64,000 nucleotides of DNA from Cohaesibacter sp. (GTDB lineage Bacteria > Pseudomonadota > Alphaproteobacteria > Rhizobiales > Cohaesibacteraceae): NCBI GenBank assembly GCA_025800105.1, contig JAOXSG010001101.1, positions 1-64,000 of the forward strand, read 5' to 3'. Every line of letters starts with the position of its first letter. Position 1 is the stretch's first letter. Shown one piece after another: positions 38,199 through 48,228 of this stretch. A model generated the notes under the pieces. It was given only the letters and a program-made list of their open reading frames with translations, ran no database searches and was not told where the DNA came from. The position numbers and the translations under genes are program-made.

Positions 38199-39644
38199 TC
38201 ATGATTGTTTTTTGGCTGATTTGCTTCTCGATAAGCGCACATGTTGCAATGATAGGCTCGTCAATGCTGCCATAACGGCACTCACATATATTGCTACACC
38301 TGGGATTTGTAGAGAGAATTCCACAAGACTATGTAGAGAGATCAAGATCAAAATTGCCAATCCAATATAGCTGGCAAACCTCTTGCTCCTGCGCGTTTTG
38401 ATGCCCAATCTAAAAATATCAAAAAATTTCCAGAGCGTATAAAGGGCAACTGGCACAAAAAGAATACCAAAGCCTATCAAGCCTTCGAGCCAAAAATTAT
38501 GAGCTTCCGTCCAAACGCCATAGACACCGCATTTCGCAGGACGATATAGTGAATATATCGCCTCAAAAGTGGCAAATCCTGTTCCAAATATCCAATTTTC
38601 CCAAAATATATCAAACATATAAGGGTAAGAGCAAAAACGCCCACTTTCTGTATCAATATCGGCAAGGCGGAACAATGTTCCCTCTGCATAGAGACTGATG
38701 AAGCCGAGCCCGGCAAGGAATATCAAAAGCAAAAACAACGTCCATTGCTTTGTCTGCCTATTGGATATTCTAAAGTCCTTCACTGCCTTCACAGACGGCA
38801 TAAGGGCGTGCGAGAGAAGAGCTGGCAATATTGCTGCCCAAGCAATGATCGTAGCCCCAAATGCTCCGCGTGATTGGGTCAGAAACAGGCAAATAAGGGT
38901 AAGAAAAAGACCTAGGATCCAGACTATAATGCCGCGCCTTTTTTCAGATTTTAAGTTTGAAGGAAGCACTATCCTTTCCGGCAATTTAAGCAAGGCCACT
39001 CCCCTCGCCCGATTTATAACCAAGGCCAGCATCAGCAATCCAGACACGCCAAGCAATGTTCCAGCGTGGTTTCGGTTTATCAGCACTGATGTAAACTTGT
39101 GGTTTGGGCTTTTGAGCTCTTTTATCAGCACATGGTCTGGAAAGAACTGCGATTGGAGGAGCCCATAAAGACAAAATATGACGGCAAGCCCAGCCAGATA
39201 CCGGATCATCAACCATGCTTCATCATCGCCTTGAAAAGCATGTAACACGGCAATGAACATAAAAAATGGCGGGATCAATGAAAAAAGGCCATATCTGGTA
39301 AGAGACGGCTCCACTGATATGGACCCCACAGAAAAACCTGTGAGGCCTCCTGCCGTTTCCCATATTGAATGGGCAAAAGGGTTGGCCTCTATCTCAATGG
39401 ATTGGAGCAGGATAAACAGCACAAGCAGCGATAACAGACACCAAGCCTCTCTGGCAATCCGTGCTACAGATTGCTTTTTAATCGGCCTTGCCAAGGCGAT
39501 GATCAATGCAAGAGCAACCGTGATCGACATGAATAATTTGGGCAAAAGTAACTTTGAACCATAAGGCAGCAGAGCCAGAAATATGGCACTATAGAGTGCA
39601 AATTGCGCAATACGAGCCGTGCCAAATCGAAACAATTTCGTCAC
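38199..39644 (-). CDS. O-antigen ligase/polymerase family membrane protein
   Basis: Multi-TM; SVLINRNHAGTLLGVSGLLML, LFLTQSRGAFGATIIAWA, WTEAHNFWLEGLIGFG (Wzy_C motif). Confidence 0.85.
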   Translation of the reverse strand: MTKLFRFGTARIAQFALYSAIFLALLPYGSKLLLPKLFMSITVALALIIALARPIKKQSVARIAREAWCLLSLLVLFILLQSIEIEANPFAHSIWETAGGLTGFSVGSISVEPSLTRYGLFSLIPPFFMFIAVLHAFQGDDEAWLMIRYLAGLAVIFCLYGLLQSQFFPDHVLIKELKSPNHKFTSVLINRNHAGTLLGVSGLLMLALVINRARGVALLKLPERIVLPSNLKSEKRRGIIVWILGLFLTLICLFLTQSRGAFGATIIAWAAILPALLSHALMPSVKAVKDFRISNRQTKQWTLFLLLIFLAGLGFISLYAEGTLFRLADIDTESGRFCSYPYMFDIFWENWIFGTGFATFEAIYSLYRPAKCGVYGVWTEAHNFWLEGLIGFGILFVPVALYTLWKFFDIFRLGIKTRRSKRFASYIGLAILILISLHSLVEFSLQIPGVAIYVSAVMAALTSLSLQHVRLSRSKSAKKQS

Positions 39645-39912
39645 CTACTATGCTTCCCATCACCCTTATCAACGCTGTAATTCTCTTCCAAGGCGGGGGA
39701 AACATTCATCATAAAAATAGAGCGGAAATAAAAATTTCCATTCATAATCAATATCTTATAATTTAAAACACTATTATTATCATCCCAAAATCATAGATTC
39801 AGTTCATTATTGACTCTTTGCCAAAAAGGCATTTAATAGATTCATTAATAAAGACATTATTTACCAATATTAATTTTTTCGTAACGATTTTATTGATTTT
39901 ACGAGAAACAGA

Positions 39913-40506
39913 ATGGACCGTTTCTTTGATATAATTATGAGTGTGATTATACTGATTATTCTGTCACCTCTTCTGTTTGTGACATCGCTTCTTGTCTATT
40001 TTTTTATTGGACGCTCAATTTTTTTTAGACAAAAGCGTATCGGTCTCAATAATTCTACTTTTGAAGTCATCAAGTTCCGTTCGATGATTGATGCATATGG
40101 TGAGGATGGCCGCTTACTGAACGATGAGCAGCGGCTGACAGCTTTTGGTAAAATGCTACGCGCCAGTTCTATTGATGAGCTGCCTGAATTATGGAATGTC
40201 TTACGCGGTGATATGTCGCTTGTGGGGCCACGTCCACAAGATGCCAAATTTCTTGATCTATATTCAGACCAGCAGATCCGCCGTCATGAGGTCAAGCCAG
40301 GTATAACCGGCTGGGCACAAGTGAATGGCAGAAATGCAATCAGCTGGGAAAGGCGCTTCGCCCTTGATGTCTGGTATGTCGATAACAAGTCATTCTGGCT
40401 AGATATTACAATTTGCCTGATTACAATCCCGGCAGTGTTGCTCAGCAAAAATATTTCCGCTCCCGGGCATGTGACGATGCCAGCATTTAAAGGCAGCAAG
40501 CCGTGA
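39913..40506 (+). CDS. Sugar transferase (polyprenyl-phosphate hexose-1-phosphate transferase, ExoY/WcaJ-type catalytic domain)
   Basis: RQKRIGLNNSTFEVIKFRSM, SSIDELPELWNVLRGDMSLVGPRPQ, HEVKPGITGWAQVNGRNAISWE. Confidence 0.95.
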   Translation: MDRFFDIIMSVIILIILSPLLFVTSLLVYFFIGRSIFFRQKRIGLNNSTFEVIKFRSMIDAYGEDGRLLNDEQRLTAFGKMLRASSIDELPELWNVLRGDMSLVGPRPQDAKFLDLYSDQQIRRHEVKPGITGWAQVNGRNAISWERRFALDVWYVDNKSFWLDITICLITIPAVLLSKNISAPGHVTMPAFKGSKP

Positions 40507-40560
40507 GATTTCTTGATGAAAAAGCAGCTCCTTATGGCTGGCATTCTATAGGACCCTCTC

Positions 40561-41391
40561 CTATCTAACAGATAGAAAACTATAGTCTTTTGCGACAAAA
40601 CGGATCGCTGTAAGCCCTCCGCCCATATAGGCGCCTGTATCAACGCCGATACGATCTGGACCGATGAGCGGTTTGTTGGATGGTGTATGGCCATGCACAA
40701 TCAGTCGATCCGATGCTGCTTTATCAATTAGAAAGTCTCCTCTGATCCACATCAGATCTTCGTCAGTTTGCTTTTCCATATCGCGACCGGGGCGCATACC
40801 AGCGTGAGCAAAATGCGCATATGGGGTTGATAAAGCGATCGGCAAAGCTTCCAGAAAGGCAATATGCTCTGGCGGGATGGTCTGACGGACAAGAGCAATA
40901 AATTCGTCTTTGTGTAATTTCATCCGCAAAATATAATCGAGATCAAGGCCATAGGACGCCAAAGTCTCCTTACCGCCAAAATTGAACCATTCCGCTTTCA
41001 TGCTTGGCCTGTTATAGAAATCAAGCAATGCCTGATCATGGTTGCCACATAGGCAAATGCGGATGAAGTCATCAGGCAATGTGGTAAGACATTGGTCAAG
41101 AACCCGTGCAGATTGCGGACCGCGATCGACCAGATCCCCAAGATAGATTATGATTTTCAGACCAGTGTCTGAGAGGCTTTCGGCGATAATTTTTTCTTCC
41201 AATTGCTTTTGCAAATCAGCCCGACCATGCACATCACCAATGGCATATAAACGACTGGGGATCTCGGATATCCTAATGCGTCTTCTCGCTTTTTGCTCGA
41301 GATTGTCACGCTTCAACATTTGAGAAAGGCGCGAAAATATGGCCTTCATATCGCTTATTTCCCATCTATGACGATACGCTATGTCACTCAC
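40561..41391 (-). CDS. Metallophosphoesterase (PPP-type serine/threonine phosphatase family)
   Basis: YAIGDVHGRADL, YLGDLVDRGPQSARV, LCGNHDQAL, VHGHTP. Confidence 0.92.
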   Translation of the reverse strand: MSDIAYRHRWEISDMKAIFSRLSQMLKRDNLEQKARRRIRISEIPSRLYAIGDVHGRADLQKQLEEKIIAESLSDTGLKIIIYLGDLVDRGPQSARVLDQCLTTLPDDFIRICLCGNHDQALLDFYNRPSMKAEWFNFGGKETLASYGLDLDYILRMKLHKDEFIALVRQTIPPEHIAFLEALPIALSTPYAHFAHAGMRPGRDMEKQTDEDLMWIRGDFLIDKAASDRLIVHGHTPSNKPLIGPDRIGVDTGAYMGGGLTAIRFVAKDYSFLSVR

Positions 41392-41452
41392 TCTCTCAGA
41401 GCTCGATCAAGACCAAACAAACATATTGCACTTGTTTATTAAGAGTTCAGTT

Positions 41453-42385
41453 TCAAATTCTATGCCAAATCAATGGATTATTGAGGCTTTGTATTTTTAA
41501 CCAGCGTAAATCGGTTTGTGCAAAATTGACAATATTATTATTTCTATTGTCCAGAACCAGATCTCCTTTATCCGTTGTTATAACGAGCACTGCATGGCCC
41601 TCTCCTTTGGGCGTATAGGCCACAGCCATTCGCAAGGCCGATGCAGGGAACCCCATCTGAATAAGCTTGGCTCGCTTGGTCAAGGCATAATCTTCACAAT
41701 CTCCTTGTGTGACAAATGCCTGCCATTGATCCTTTCCTTTTTGATCCTGTTTTGGACGAATGGAGCTGTTGGTCGCCATATTAAGGCGTTTGATTTTTGC
41801 CAAAGCTGATATCGTCAGCCTGATAACTTTGTCTCGTGACGTATCGCACAGCTCGCGATATGTCTTGCAAAATTTTGAAAAGGCCTTTGGCGCATGGATG
41901 GTTTTCCCTGCTATAATCTTGGGGCCAGAAAGCCGTGCCAAAATAGAGTGCATCTTGTTATGGGATCGTTTTGGCTGGATCAGGACTGTTTTTTCTTCTC
42001 GTGGGATCAATACGCGATCAAAGCGGTCAGACTTGTTCTTTTCTATGCGGTTCTGCCATTTCTCGCTTTGAGCATCGAGCGGAACATATCTCAATGGTTC
42101 GAACAACTGAAACGATGCGAGCGTGATCGGCGATAATATCGCCGTCTCCTTGCGCTCTTGCGCTCTGATTGATATGGAGCCGTGTAAGACAAAATCTGGC
42201 AATATTCCAGTTACGCCAGTTGCAGAAGAGGCAGCTGTTTTTTCTGTTGTCTCTGGCATTGATATAGGCGACAGACTGGCTGTGCTTAAATCTTTATATT
42301 TAACCCATTTCTTGGGTGACATCGCCTGTGCTGCCCCAATCATCGAGCAAAGTGCGGCTGCGAACGTCATCAGGAATATGCGCAT
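41453..42385 (-). CDS. Transglutaminase-like cysteine peptidase (BTLCP)
   Basis: TQGDCEDYALTKRAKLIQMGFPASALRMAVAYTPKGEGHAVLVITTDKGDLVLDNRNNNI. Confidence 0.9.
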   Translation of the reverse strand: MRIFLMTFAAALCSMIGAAQAMSPKKWVKYKDLSTASLSPISMPETTEKTAASSATGVTGILPDFVLHGSISIRAQERKETAILSPITLASFQLFEPLRYVPLDAQSEKWQNRIEKNKSDRFDRVLIPREEKTVLIQPKRSHNKMHSILARLSGPKIIAGKTIHAPKAFSKFCKTYRELCDTSRDKVIRLTISALAKIKRLNMATNSSIRPKQDQKGKDQWQAFVTQGDCEDYALTKRAKLIQMGFPASALRMAVAYTPKGEGHAVLVITTDKGDLVLDNRNNNIVNFAQTDLRWLKIQSLNNPLIWHRI

Positions 42386-42681
42386 GATAGCTTGCTCTGT
42401 TTGAAGTTAAGGGTAACGTTATTGGCGGCCAATATGGATGCTCGTATAAAGATAGTTAGAAGTTTATATCACTCCCATTTCAAACAATGAGGAGATTAAT
42501 ATTTATCGGAATATTCAGAAAACCCAATTCAATATTATAGAGATATAATATAATCATATTATTTTTATATTAATCGAAATAACTCACACCAATTTATGTC
42601 ATTATATTTTAGATCTTGATTTTTAGGACGCATCTCCAAAATTGTTATTTCAAGATCAATATCTTCTCGCTCATGAGCAGG

Positions 42682-43524
42682 TCATTCTATTGGGATAACA
42701 TGCCCCTTTGCATCCCTTACCAAGACAGTTGATCTGTTATCATGCTTTTGTAAGCCTCTGGGGCGCAGTCGTCTATTGTTCTTAGATTGGGCCTTTTTCC
42801 ATGGAGCAAAAATTGAGTAAATTTCATCTCCTGTTACTTTGTAAGGCAGGGGATCTTGCGGTAGTCTGAAAATAAGGTGGATATGCTGATTGTTATCATA
42901 TTCCTCAAAAATGCTGACTTGTATCGTATCCATGTCCAACTCGGCAGGCTCTAGATTACCGACTTTTCTCGCCAGCTCTTTGGAGAGCTTCCAACGAAAA
43001 AAATCGAAGAGCGGACCCAAAGATTTCTGCGTCAACTGATTGGCGTAAGCTTTCCGAAGGCTATGGTCTTTGGGAAGATTGAACTTAAATCGCATACTGA
43101 CGATTGTATTTTGATCTTTGCCGCGCATCGAAAAGAAGATGCTGGCTTTTTCAACGCCATCGACAATGAATTGAAAATCAGCCAGACATTCCCAGCCAGC
43201 CCCTCGAATGATTGATCTGCGCCATCCTTCACTCTTAAAATCCAACTTTTGCAACAATGTGCAGATATCAGAAGGTCGGCGTAATATTTGACGTTTCATA
43301 GGTTGAGGGATTGGCTCAATCTGAGCCAGAGGAATGGGCGGAGCTGTCAAGACTTTGGATTTGCTCTTCTGGATTTGCTCATCAAAGAACATGTCTTCAA
43401 AATATGCATTGGCCACAAATACAAGCCCGTCCATGCCACGATTTTCTCGCAGTCTGTTGATTGCAAGAAGGCTTGTCATCAAAACGATAAGAAGGAATAT
43501 AATTACAAATACAAATCTAGCCAT
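42682..43524 (-). CDS. Hypothetical membrane-anchored protein
   Basis: N-terminal TM MARFVFVIIFLLIVLMTSLLAI; codon-consistent long ORF; ATG at 43524. Confidence 0.6.
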   Translation of the reverse strand: MARFVFVIIFLLIVLMTSLLAINRLRENRGMDGLVFVANAYFEDMFFDEQIQKSKSKVLTAPPIPLAQIEPIPQPMKRQILRRPSDICTLLQKLDFKSEGWRRSIIRGAGWECLADFQFIVDGVEKASIFFSMRGKDQNTIVSMRFKFNLPKDHSLRKAYANQLTQKSLGPLFDFFRWKLSKELARKVGNLEPAELDMDTIQVSIFEEYDNNQHIHLIFRLPQDPLPYKVTGDEIYSIFAPWKKAQSKNNRRLRPRGLQKHDNRSTVLVRDAKGHVIPIE

Positions 43525-43711
43525 GTAATCGACGCCAGATATATTTTCTCTTTTATCAGCCTCATGCCCTATCATGATTTTTTCATATAAATTAGTTTCT
43601 TATGACAAATAAAATATAGAATAATTATTATGAATATATAGAAATATATTGAGATGGAAAGATGTTATATATGTCCAATCAAATCTAAATTTCTACATTT
43701 CATCATAGCTC

Positions 43712-44638
43712 CTAATCACGCCGCCAAGAGGCGATGGCCAGGGCGGTGACTATTATTGCGCCTTTGACCATGAGTTGTGCTTCAATTGGAACGTTTAAAA
43801 TATTCAGGCCGCTATTGACAATTCCAAGGAACAAGACGCCCAAGATTGTTTTGTAAATATAGGCTTTGCCCCCAAACAGGCTTGCTCCCCCAAGGATAAC
43901 AGCCGAGATTACGTCCAGCTCTGTGCCAAATTCTCCAAAATTTGCTGATGCTGTGTAAACTTGTGTGCTTTCTATGATACCGGCCAATGCTGCACAGGCA
44001 CCGCAAATCACATAGGTTGAAAAGATTAAAGTGCGGATTCTTATGCCTGACAGATTGGCAGCAACCGGATTATCGCCCAGCGAAGAGACCCGCACGCCAT
44101 AGGCGGTAAATTTTTGTACCCAGATGGCAAGCCCGGCGACAGAAGCAAAGATCCAGACAGAGACAGGCACGCCCAATAGGGAACCAGTGCCAATGAAGCT
44201 ATAGGCTGGCATGTCGCTGATCTGATGCAAAGCCGGGCCACCAATGATCAATGCACTGCCGCGCACGATTGACAACATGCCCAGCGTTACGATGATGGCC
44301 GGGAGCTGGACTGTCGCTATGATCAATCCGTTGATGGCGCCGACGCACATTCCGGCCAGCAAGCCTGAGAGAAACGCAATGGGGAGAGGCATTCCAAATT
44401 GCATGGCAAAGAAAGAGACAAGCCCTGACAGAGCCAGCGTTGGCCCAACGGATAAATCAATGCCGCCTGTCATGATCACGAATGTCATGCCTACGGCCAT
44501 GATGCCGATGATTGCCATGCGGTGGACAACCGCAATGGCAGAATCCAGCGTCAGAAAGGCAGGCTCCAAGCTTCCCACAACGAGCGCAGTCATCACAATT
44601 GCAAAGGGTAATGCATAACGGTTCAGATCCTGTATCAT
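43712..44638 (-). CDS. Sugar ABC transporter permease (RbsC-like)
   Basis: MAIIGIMAVGMTFVIMTGGIDLSVGPTLALSGL; ELDVISAVILGGASLFGG. Confidence 0.92.
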   Translation of the reverse strand: MIQDLNRYALPFAIVMTALVVGSLEPAFLTLDSAIAVVHRMAIIGIMAVGMTFVIMTGGIDLSVGPTLALSGLVSFFAMQFGMPLPIAFLSGLLAGMCVGAINGLIIATVQLPAIIVTLGMLSIVRGSALIIGGPALHQISDMPAYSFIGTGSLLGVPVSVWIFASVAGLAIWVQKFTAYGVRVSSLGDNPVAANLSGIRIRTLIFSTYVICGACAALAGIIESTQVYTASANFGEFGTELDVISAVILGGASLFGGKAYIYKTILGVLFLGIVNSGLNILNVPIEAQLMVKGAIIVTALAIASWRRD

Positions 44639-46125
44639 GCTGCTGTTGCCCCGCTGATTTCTGCGACAAGCTCTTCATGGCTTACATGTGCTGCATCCAA
44701 TTCGCGAACAATCCGGCCATCGGACATGATGACAATCCGGTCTGCAATCAGCTGCACCTCTTCGACATCTGAAGAGACCACAAGAATGGCAACACCGCGG
44801 GCTTTCAATTCATGCATCACCCGATAAATATCATTTTTGGCACCCACATCGACACCCACTGTCGGCTCATCCAGAATGACGATGTCTGGGTCTGTCTCCA
44901 GCCATTTTCCCAAGAGCACTTTTTGCTGGTTGCCGCCGCTCAATGTCCCAACGATCTTTTCAGGATCGGGCGGTTGAATATTCAATCTCTTGATGGTCGC
45001 ATCGACGGTTTTTTTCATCGCAGGTTTGCGCAATAATATATGGCGCAAGAATTTCGGCAAGGCTGCGGCCAGCACATTATCCGTGATGGTGTGAGACAGA
45101 AATAAGCCTTCCGCTCGTCGATCTTCGGGAACAAGGGCAATGCCCTGCTCGATTGCCTGTCTTGGAGAAGCCAGTTTTACCGTCTTCCCCCTTAGCGTGA
45201 TTGTGCCCCCATCGGGCTGATCCGCACCAAAAAGGCATCGCACAACTTCTGTTCTTTTGGAGCCGATCAATCCGGTTAAACAGAGAATTTCGCCCTTTCG
45301 CAGAGTTAGATTGATATCCTCAAAGGCCCCATTACGGCGCAAGCCTTTGGTTGCGAGGATTTCGTCACCGATCTCGCACTTTGCAGATAGGCGCTCTGTA
45401 TCCGCTTGCCCCGGTCCCAACATATGCCCGACCACCTGAGCGCGGTCTGTATCGGCAACGGCTCCCTCCCAGACCAGCGCCCCGTCGCGCAAGATTGTGG
45501 CCGTTTCGCAGACACGAAAAATCTCATTCATGATATGGCTGATATATACCACGGCCACACCTCTGGCGCTTAATCTGCGGATGGTGTCATGCAATCGCTC
45601 CACCTCTGGAAAAGACAGCCATGCTGTTGGCTCATCCATCAGAATGACGCGGGCATCCAAAGCAAGCGCCTTGAGAATTTCGACTTCCTTTTGCTTTACC
45701 GTTGGCAGGCTGCCGACCAAAGCATGAGGGGAAATCTGTGTCGCATTGGCTGAGATCAAAGCTTGGGCTTTTGCCATCATTGCCTTGCGGTCGATCAGGC
45801 CAAATGGTCCGCGCGGGTGATGCCCCAGAAACAAATTCTCTGCGACGCTTAAATTCGGTGACAAGCTGGAATGCTGATAGATGCAGGCAATGCCCCCCTC
45901 TATATGCCCTGCCGGGCCACCGCCAAGGCGCTCGCCATCGACAATCACCTCGCCTGTTGTTGGAGCATGTGCGCCGGTCAAGATCTTGATCATCGTCGTT
46001 TTGCCTGCGCCATTGCTGCCAATCACGGCGCGCACTTCTCCGGCTTGAAGGGTGAAGTCCAGCGCCTTGAGGGCCTCGAAATTGCCGAAGCGTTTGGAAA
46101 TTTTTCTGGCCTGCAACATGCTCAT
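44635..46125 (-). CDS. Sugar ABC transporter ATP-binding protein with tandem ATPase domains (RbsA-like)
   Basis: GSNGAGKTTMIKIL, VILMDEPTAWL, LTGLIGSKRTEVVRCLFG, LSGGNQQKVLLGKWL, VILDEPTVGVDVGAK. Confidence 0.95.
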   Translation of the reverse strand: MSMLQARKISKRFGNFEALKALDFTLQAGEVRAVIGSNGAGKTTMIKILTGAHAPTTGEVIVDGERLGGGPAGHIEGGIACIYQHSSLSPNLSVAENLFLGHHPRGPFGLIDRKAMMAKAQALISANATQISPHALVGSLPTVKQKEVEILKALALDARVILMDEPTAWLSFPEVERLHDTIRRLSARGVAVVYISHIMNEIFRVCETATILRDGALVWEGAVADTDRAQVVGHMLGPGQADTERLSAKCEIGDEILATKGLRRNGAFEDINLTLRKGEILCLTGLIGSKRTEVVRCLFGADQPDGGTITLRGKTVKLASPRQAIEQGIALVPEDRRAEGLFLSHTITDNVLAAALPKFLRHILLRKPAMKKTVDATIKRLNIQPPDPEKIVGTLSGGNQQKVLLGKWLETDPDIVILDEPTVGVDVGAKNDIYRVMHELKARGVAILVVSSDVEEVQLIADRIVIMSDGRIVRELDAAHVSHEELVAEISGATAA

Positions 46126-47114
46126 TTTGCTGCCCTCTTGTTTGCAACAAACCGGTCATATCCAACAGCTGCGATCAGGATCACCCCTGTTAGAATTTGC
46201 TGATAGAATTGTGAGGTGCCCATCAATGTCAAGCCAATCAGGATGATGCCCAAAAGGAATGCACCAAAAACCGGCCCCATCACGCCACCGGTTCCGCCTT
46301 GTAATCCGATCCCACCGATGATAGCCGCAGCAATGGCGGTCAATTCCATGCCTGATCCCAGCGCTTCGGTCGCTGTTGTGAAACGTCCAACCAATATCAC
46401 ACCCGCGAGACCTGCGGAAAAGCCGCAAAGCGCATAGACCGATATCAGCAACCATTTGGTGTTAAGTCCTGCCAGATGCGCCGCTTCAGGGTTGCCGCCA
46501 TAGGTGCGCAGATTCAATCCCCATTGTGTGCGCCAGAGCAAAAGGCTGACCATGGCACAATAGATCAGAAGCACGAAAAATGAGGATGGTATCCATGGCA
46601 AGCTTATGATGTTACCAAACCATGCTTCAATTTCGACAAAATCCCCCAGCCATCGCACATGTGGATCGCGGATTGCCTTTGAAGAGAGTTCGGGAAAGAG
46701 TTGCCGTCCAGAAATTGCAAAGACCAGTCCTCGATAAGCTGCGAGCGTGGCCAATGTGGCAACGAATGGCTGCAAGCGCAGATAGACGATCAAAGCCCCG
46801 TTCAAAGCGCCCGCCAATGTGGTGGCCACTAATGCCAAAGCAATGGCCGATAGGCCGCTCATATCGAAGATCATAATGGCGTCAAACAGCACCATGGCTG
46901 CCAGAGCTACGATTGAGCCGACGCTTAAATCAATGCCACGCGCCATAATGACCAGCCCCTGCCCAACCGCCACAATCGCCAGAAAGGAATAGCCAATCAA
47001 AAGGGTCTCGACATTCGAGAATGAGAAGAAACGATCCGCTGTTAGCGAGAAAAATCCAAACATTGCGATTGTCAGCAACACAATCACCAGATTGGACGCA
47101 AAAAGACGCGGCAT
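46122..47114 (-). CDS. Sugar ABC transporter permease (RbsC-like)
   Basis: LAIVAVGQGLVIMARGIDLSVGSIVALAAM; GMELTAIAAAIIGGIGLQGGTGGV. Confidence 0.93.
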   Translation of the reverse strand: MPRLFASNLVIVLLTIAMFGFFSLTADRFFSFSNVETLLIGYSFLAIVAVGQGLVIMARGIDLSVGSIVALAAMVLFDAIMIFDMSGLSAIALALVATTLAGALNGALIVYLRLQPFVATLATLAAYRGLVFAISGRQLFPELSSKAIRDPHVRWLGDFVEIEAWFGNIISLPWIPSSFFVLLIYCAMVSLLLWRTQWGLNLRTYGGNPEAAHLAGLNTKWLLISVYALCGFSAGLAGVILVGRFTTATEALGSGMELTAIAAAIIGGIGLQGGTGGVMGPVFGAFLLGIILIGLTLMGTSQFYQQILTGVILIAAVGYDRFVANKRAAK

Positions 47115-47187
47115 ATGAGGGCTCTCTTGTCAATTTAAGGCGCACGCAACACAGCAGCGCGCGCCTTTTTATGATGTTTTAGCGAGA

Positions 47188-48204
47188 TTACCAGCGCTGT
47201 TCGGGGGTGATTTCGCCCACATTTTCTGCCATCGCGATGGTATAGGGCATCAGCAAATGCCCTTGACTGGCGAAATCACGTGCCGAAACCATGCCGGTTG
47301 CAATGACTGTTGCCGCAGCTGCGGCAAGACGCCCTTGCTGATAGACATCTGTATATTGCGTTCCGGTCAATTCTCCGGCTTCAATTGAGGCAAGCGCATC
47401 TTTCTCGCCATCATTGCCAAAGATGGTCAATTGCTCCAGAACCCTTTTTTGCTTGGCGACATCCACGGCACCCAGCGCCATTGAATCATTCACGCCATAG
47501 ACCCCTGTTATATCCGGGTTGGATGCAAGGATTGTTGTGAACACATCTTGTGCCTTTTTGCGTGACCAGTCAGCCACCTGATTGGCGACCACTTTGATAT
47601 TGGGATGATGTTCCGCCAATCCATCGATGAAGCCCTGTTCGCGTTGATCGCGGATAATGATGCCGGGAGGTGCGTTCAAAATTGCCACCTTGCCTTTGCC
47701 ACCCATTTTGTCGCCCATTGCTTTGGCGATGTCTTTTGCCCCCAGATAGTGGCTCATTTCGACATGTGCGGCATGTGGCTCGGTTGCATCAATGTTAAGT
47801 GTAATCACCGAAATGCCTTCGCGTTTTGCCCGCGAAATCGAGGGAGCCAGCGCAACAGAATCCACCGGCTGGAGGAAAATAACCTTGGTGCCATTATTGA
47901 TGAGCGTATCCATTTGGCTGACTTGCACTTCGGCTTTGGCCTGCCCATCCAGCAATTGATATTCGATGCCGGGCTGGTTGCCAAGAACATCCTCAATGCC
48001 TTTGCTCCAAGCGGCTGGGACTGTATGCGCCACAAACTGGATGAAGGCCATTTTGATGCCATCTCCAGAGGCCGCATGTGCCGCGCCCTTGATGCCTGTC
48101 ATCTCTGGCAAGGTGCCCATAGCCAATGCCCCTGCTCCCACTGCGGCAGCTGAAAATAAGGCGCGGCGATCAATGCCTTCCTTTGCTTTTACGTCATCAC
48201 TCAT
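47188..48204 (-). CDS. Sugar ABC transporter substrate-binding protein (RbsB-like) with probable Tat signal
   Basis: GIDRRALFSAAAVGAGALAMG; VSQMDTLINNGTKVIFLQPVDSVALAPSISRAKREGISVITLNID. Confidence 0.9.
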   Translation of the reverse strand: MSDDVKAKEGIDRRALFSAAAVGAGALAMGTLPEMTGIKGAAHAASGDGIKMAFIQFVAHTVPAAWSKGIEDVLGNQPGIEYQLLDGQAKAEVQVSQMDTLINNGTKVIFLQPVDSVALAPSISRAKREGISVITLNIDATEPHAAHVEMSHYLGAKDIAKAMGDKMGGKGKVAILNAPPGIIIRDQREQGFIDGLAEHHPNIKVVANQVADWSRKKAQDVFTTILASNPDITGVYGVNDSMALGAVDVAKQKRVLEQLTIFGNDGEKDALASIEAGELTGTQYTDVYQQGRLAAAAATVIATGMVSARDFASQGHLLMPYTIAMAENVGEITPEQRW

Positions 48205-48228
48205 TGCTTTATTCCTCCGTTGGGCGAC

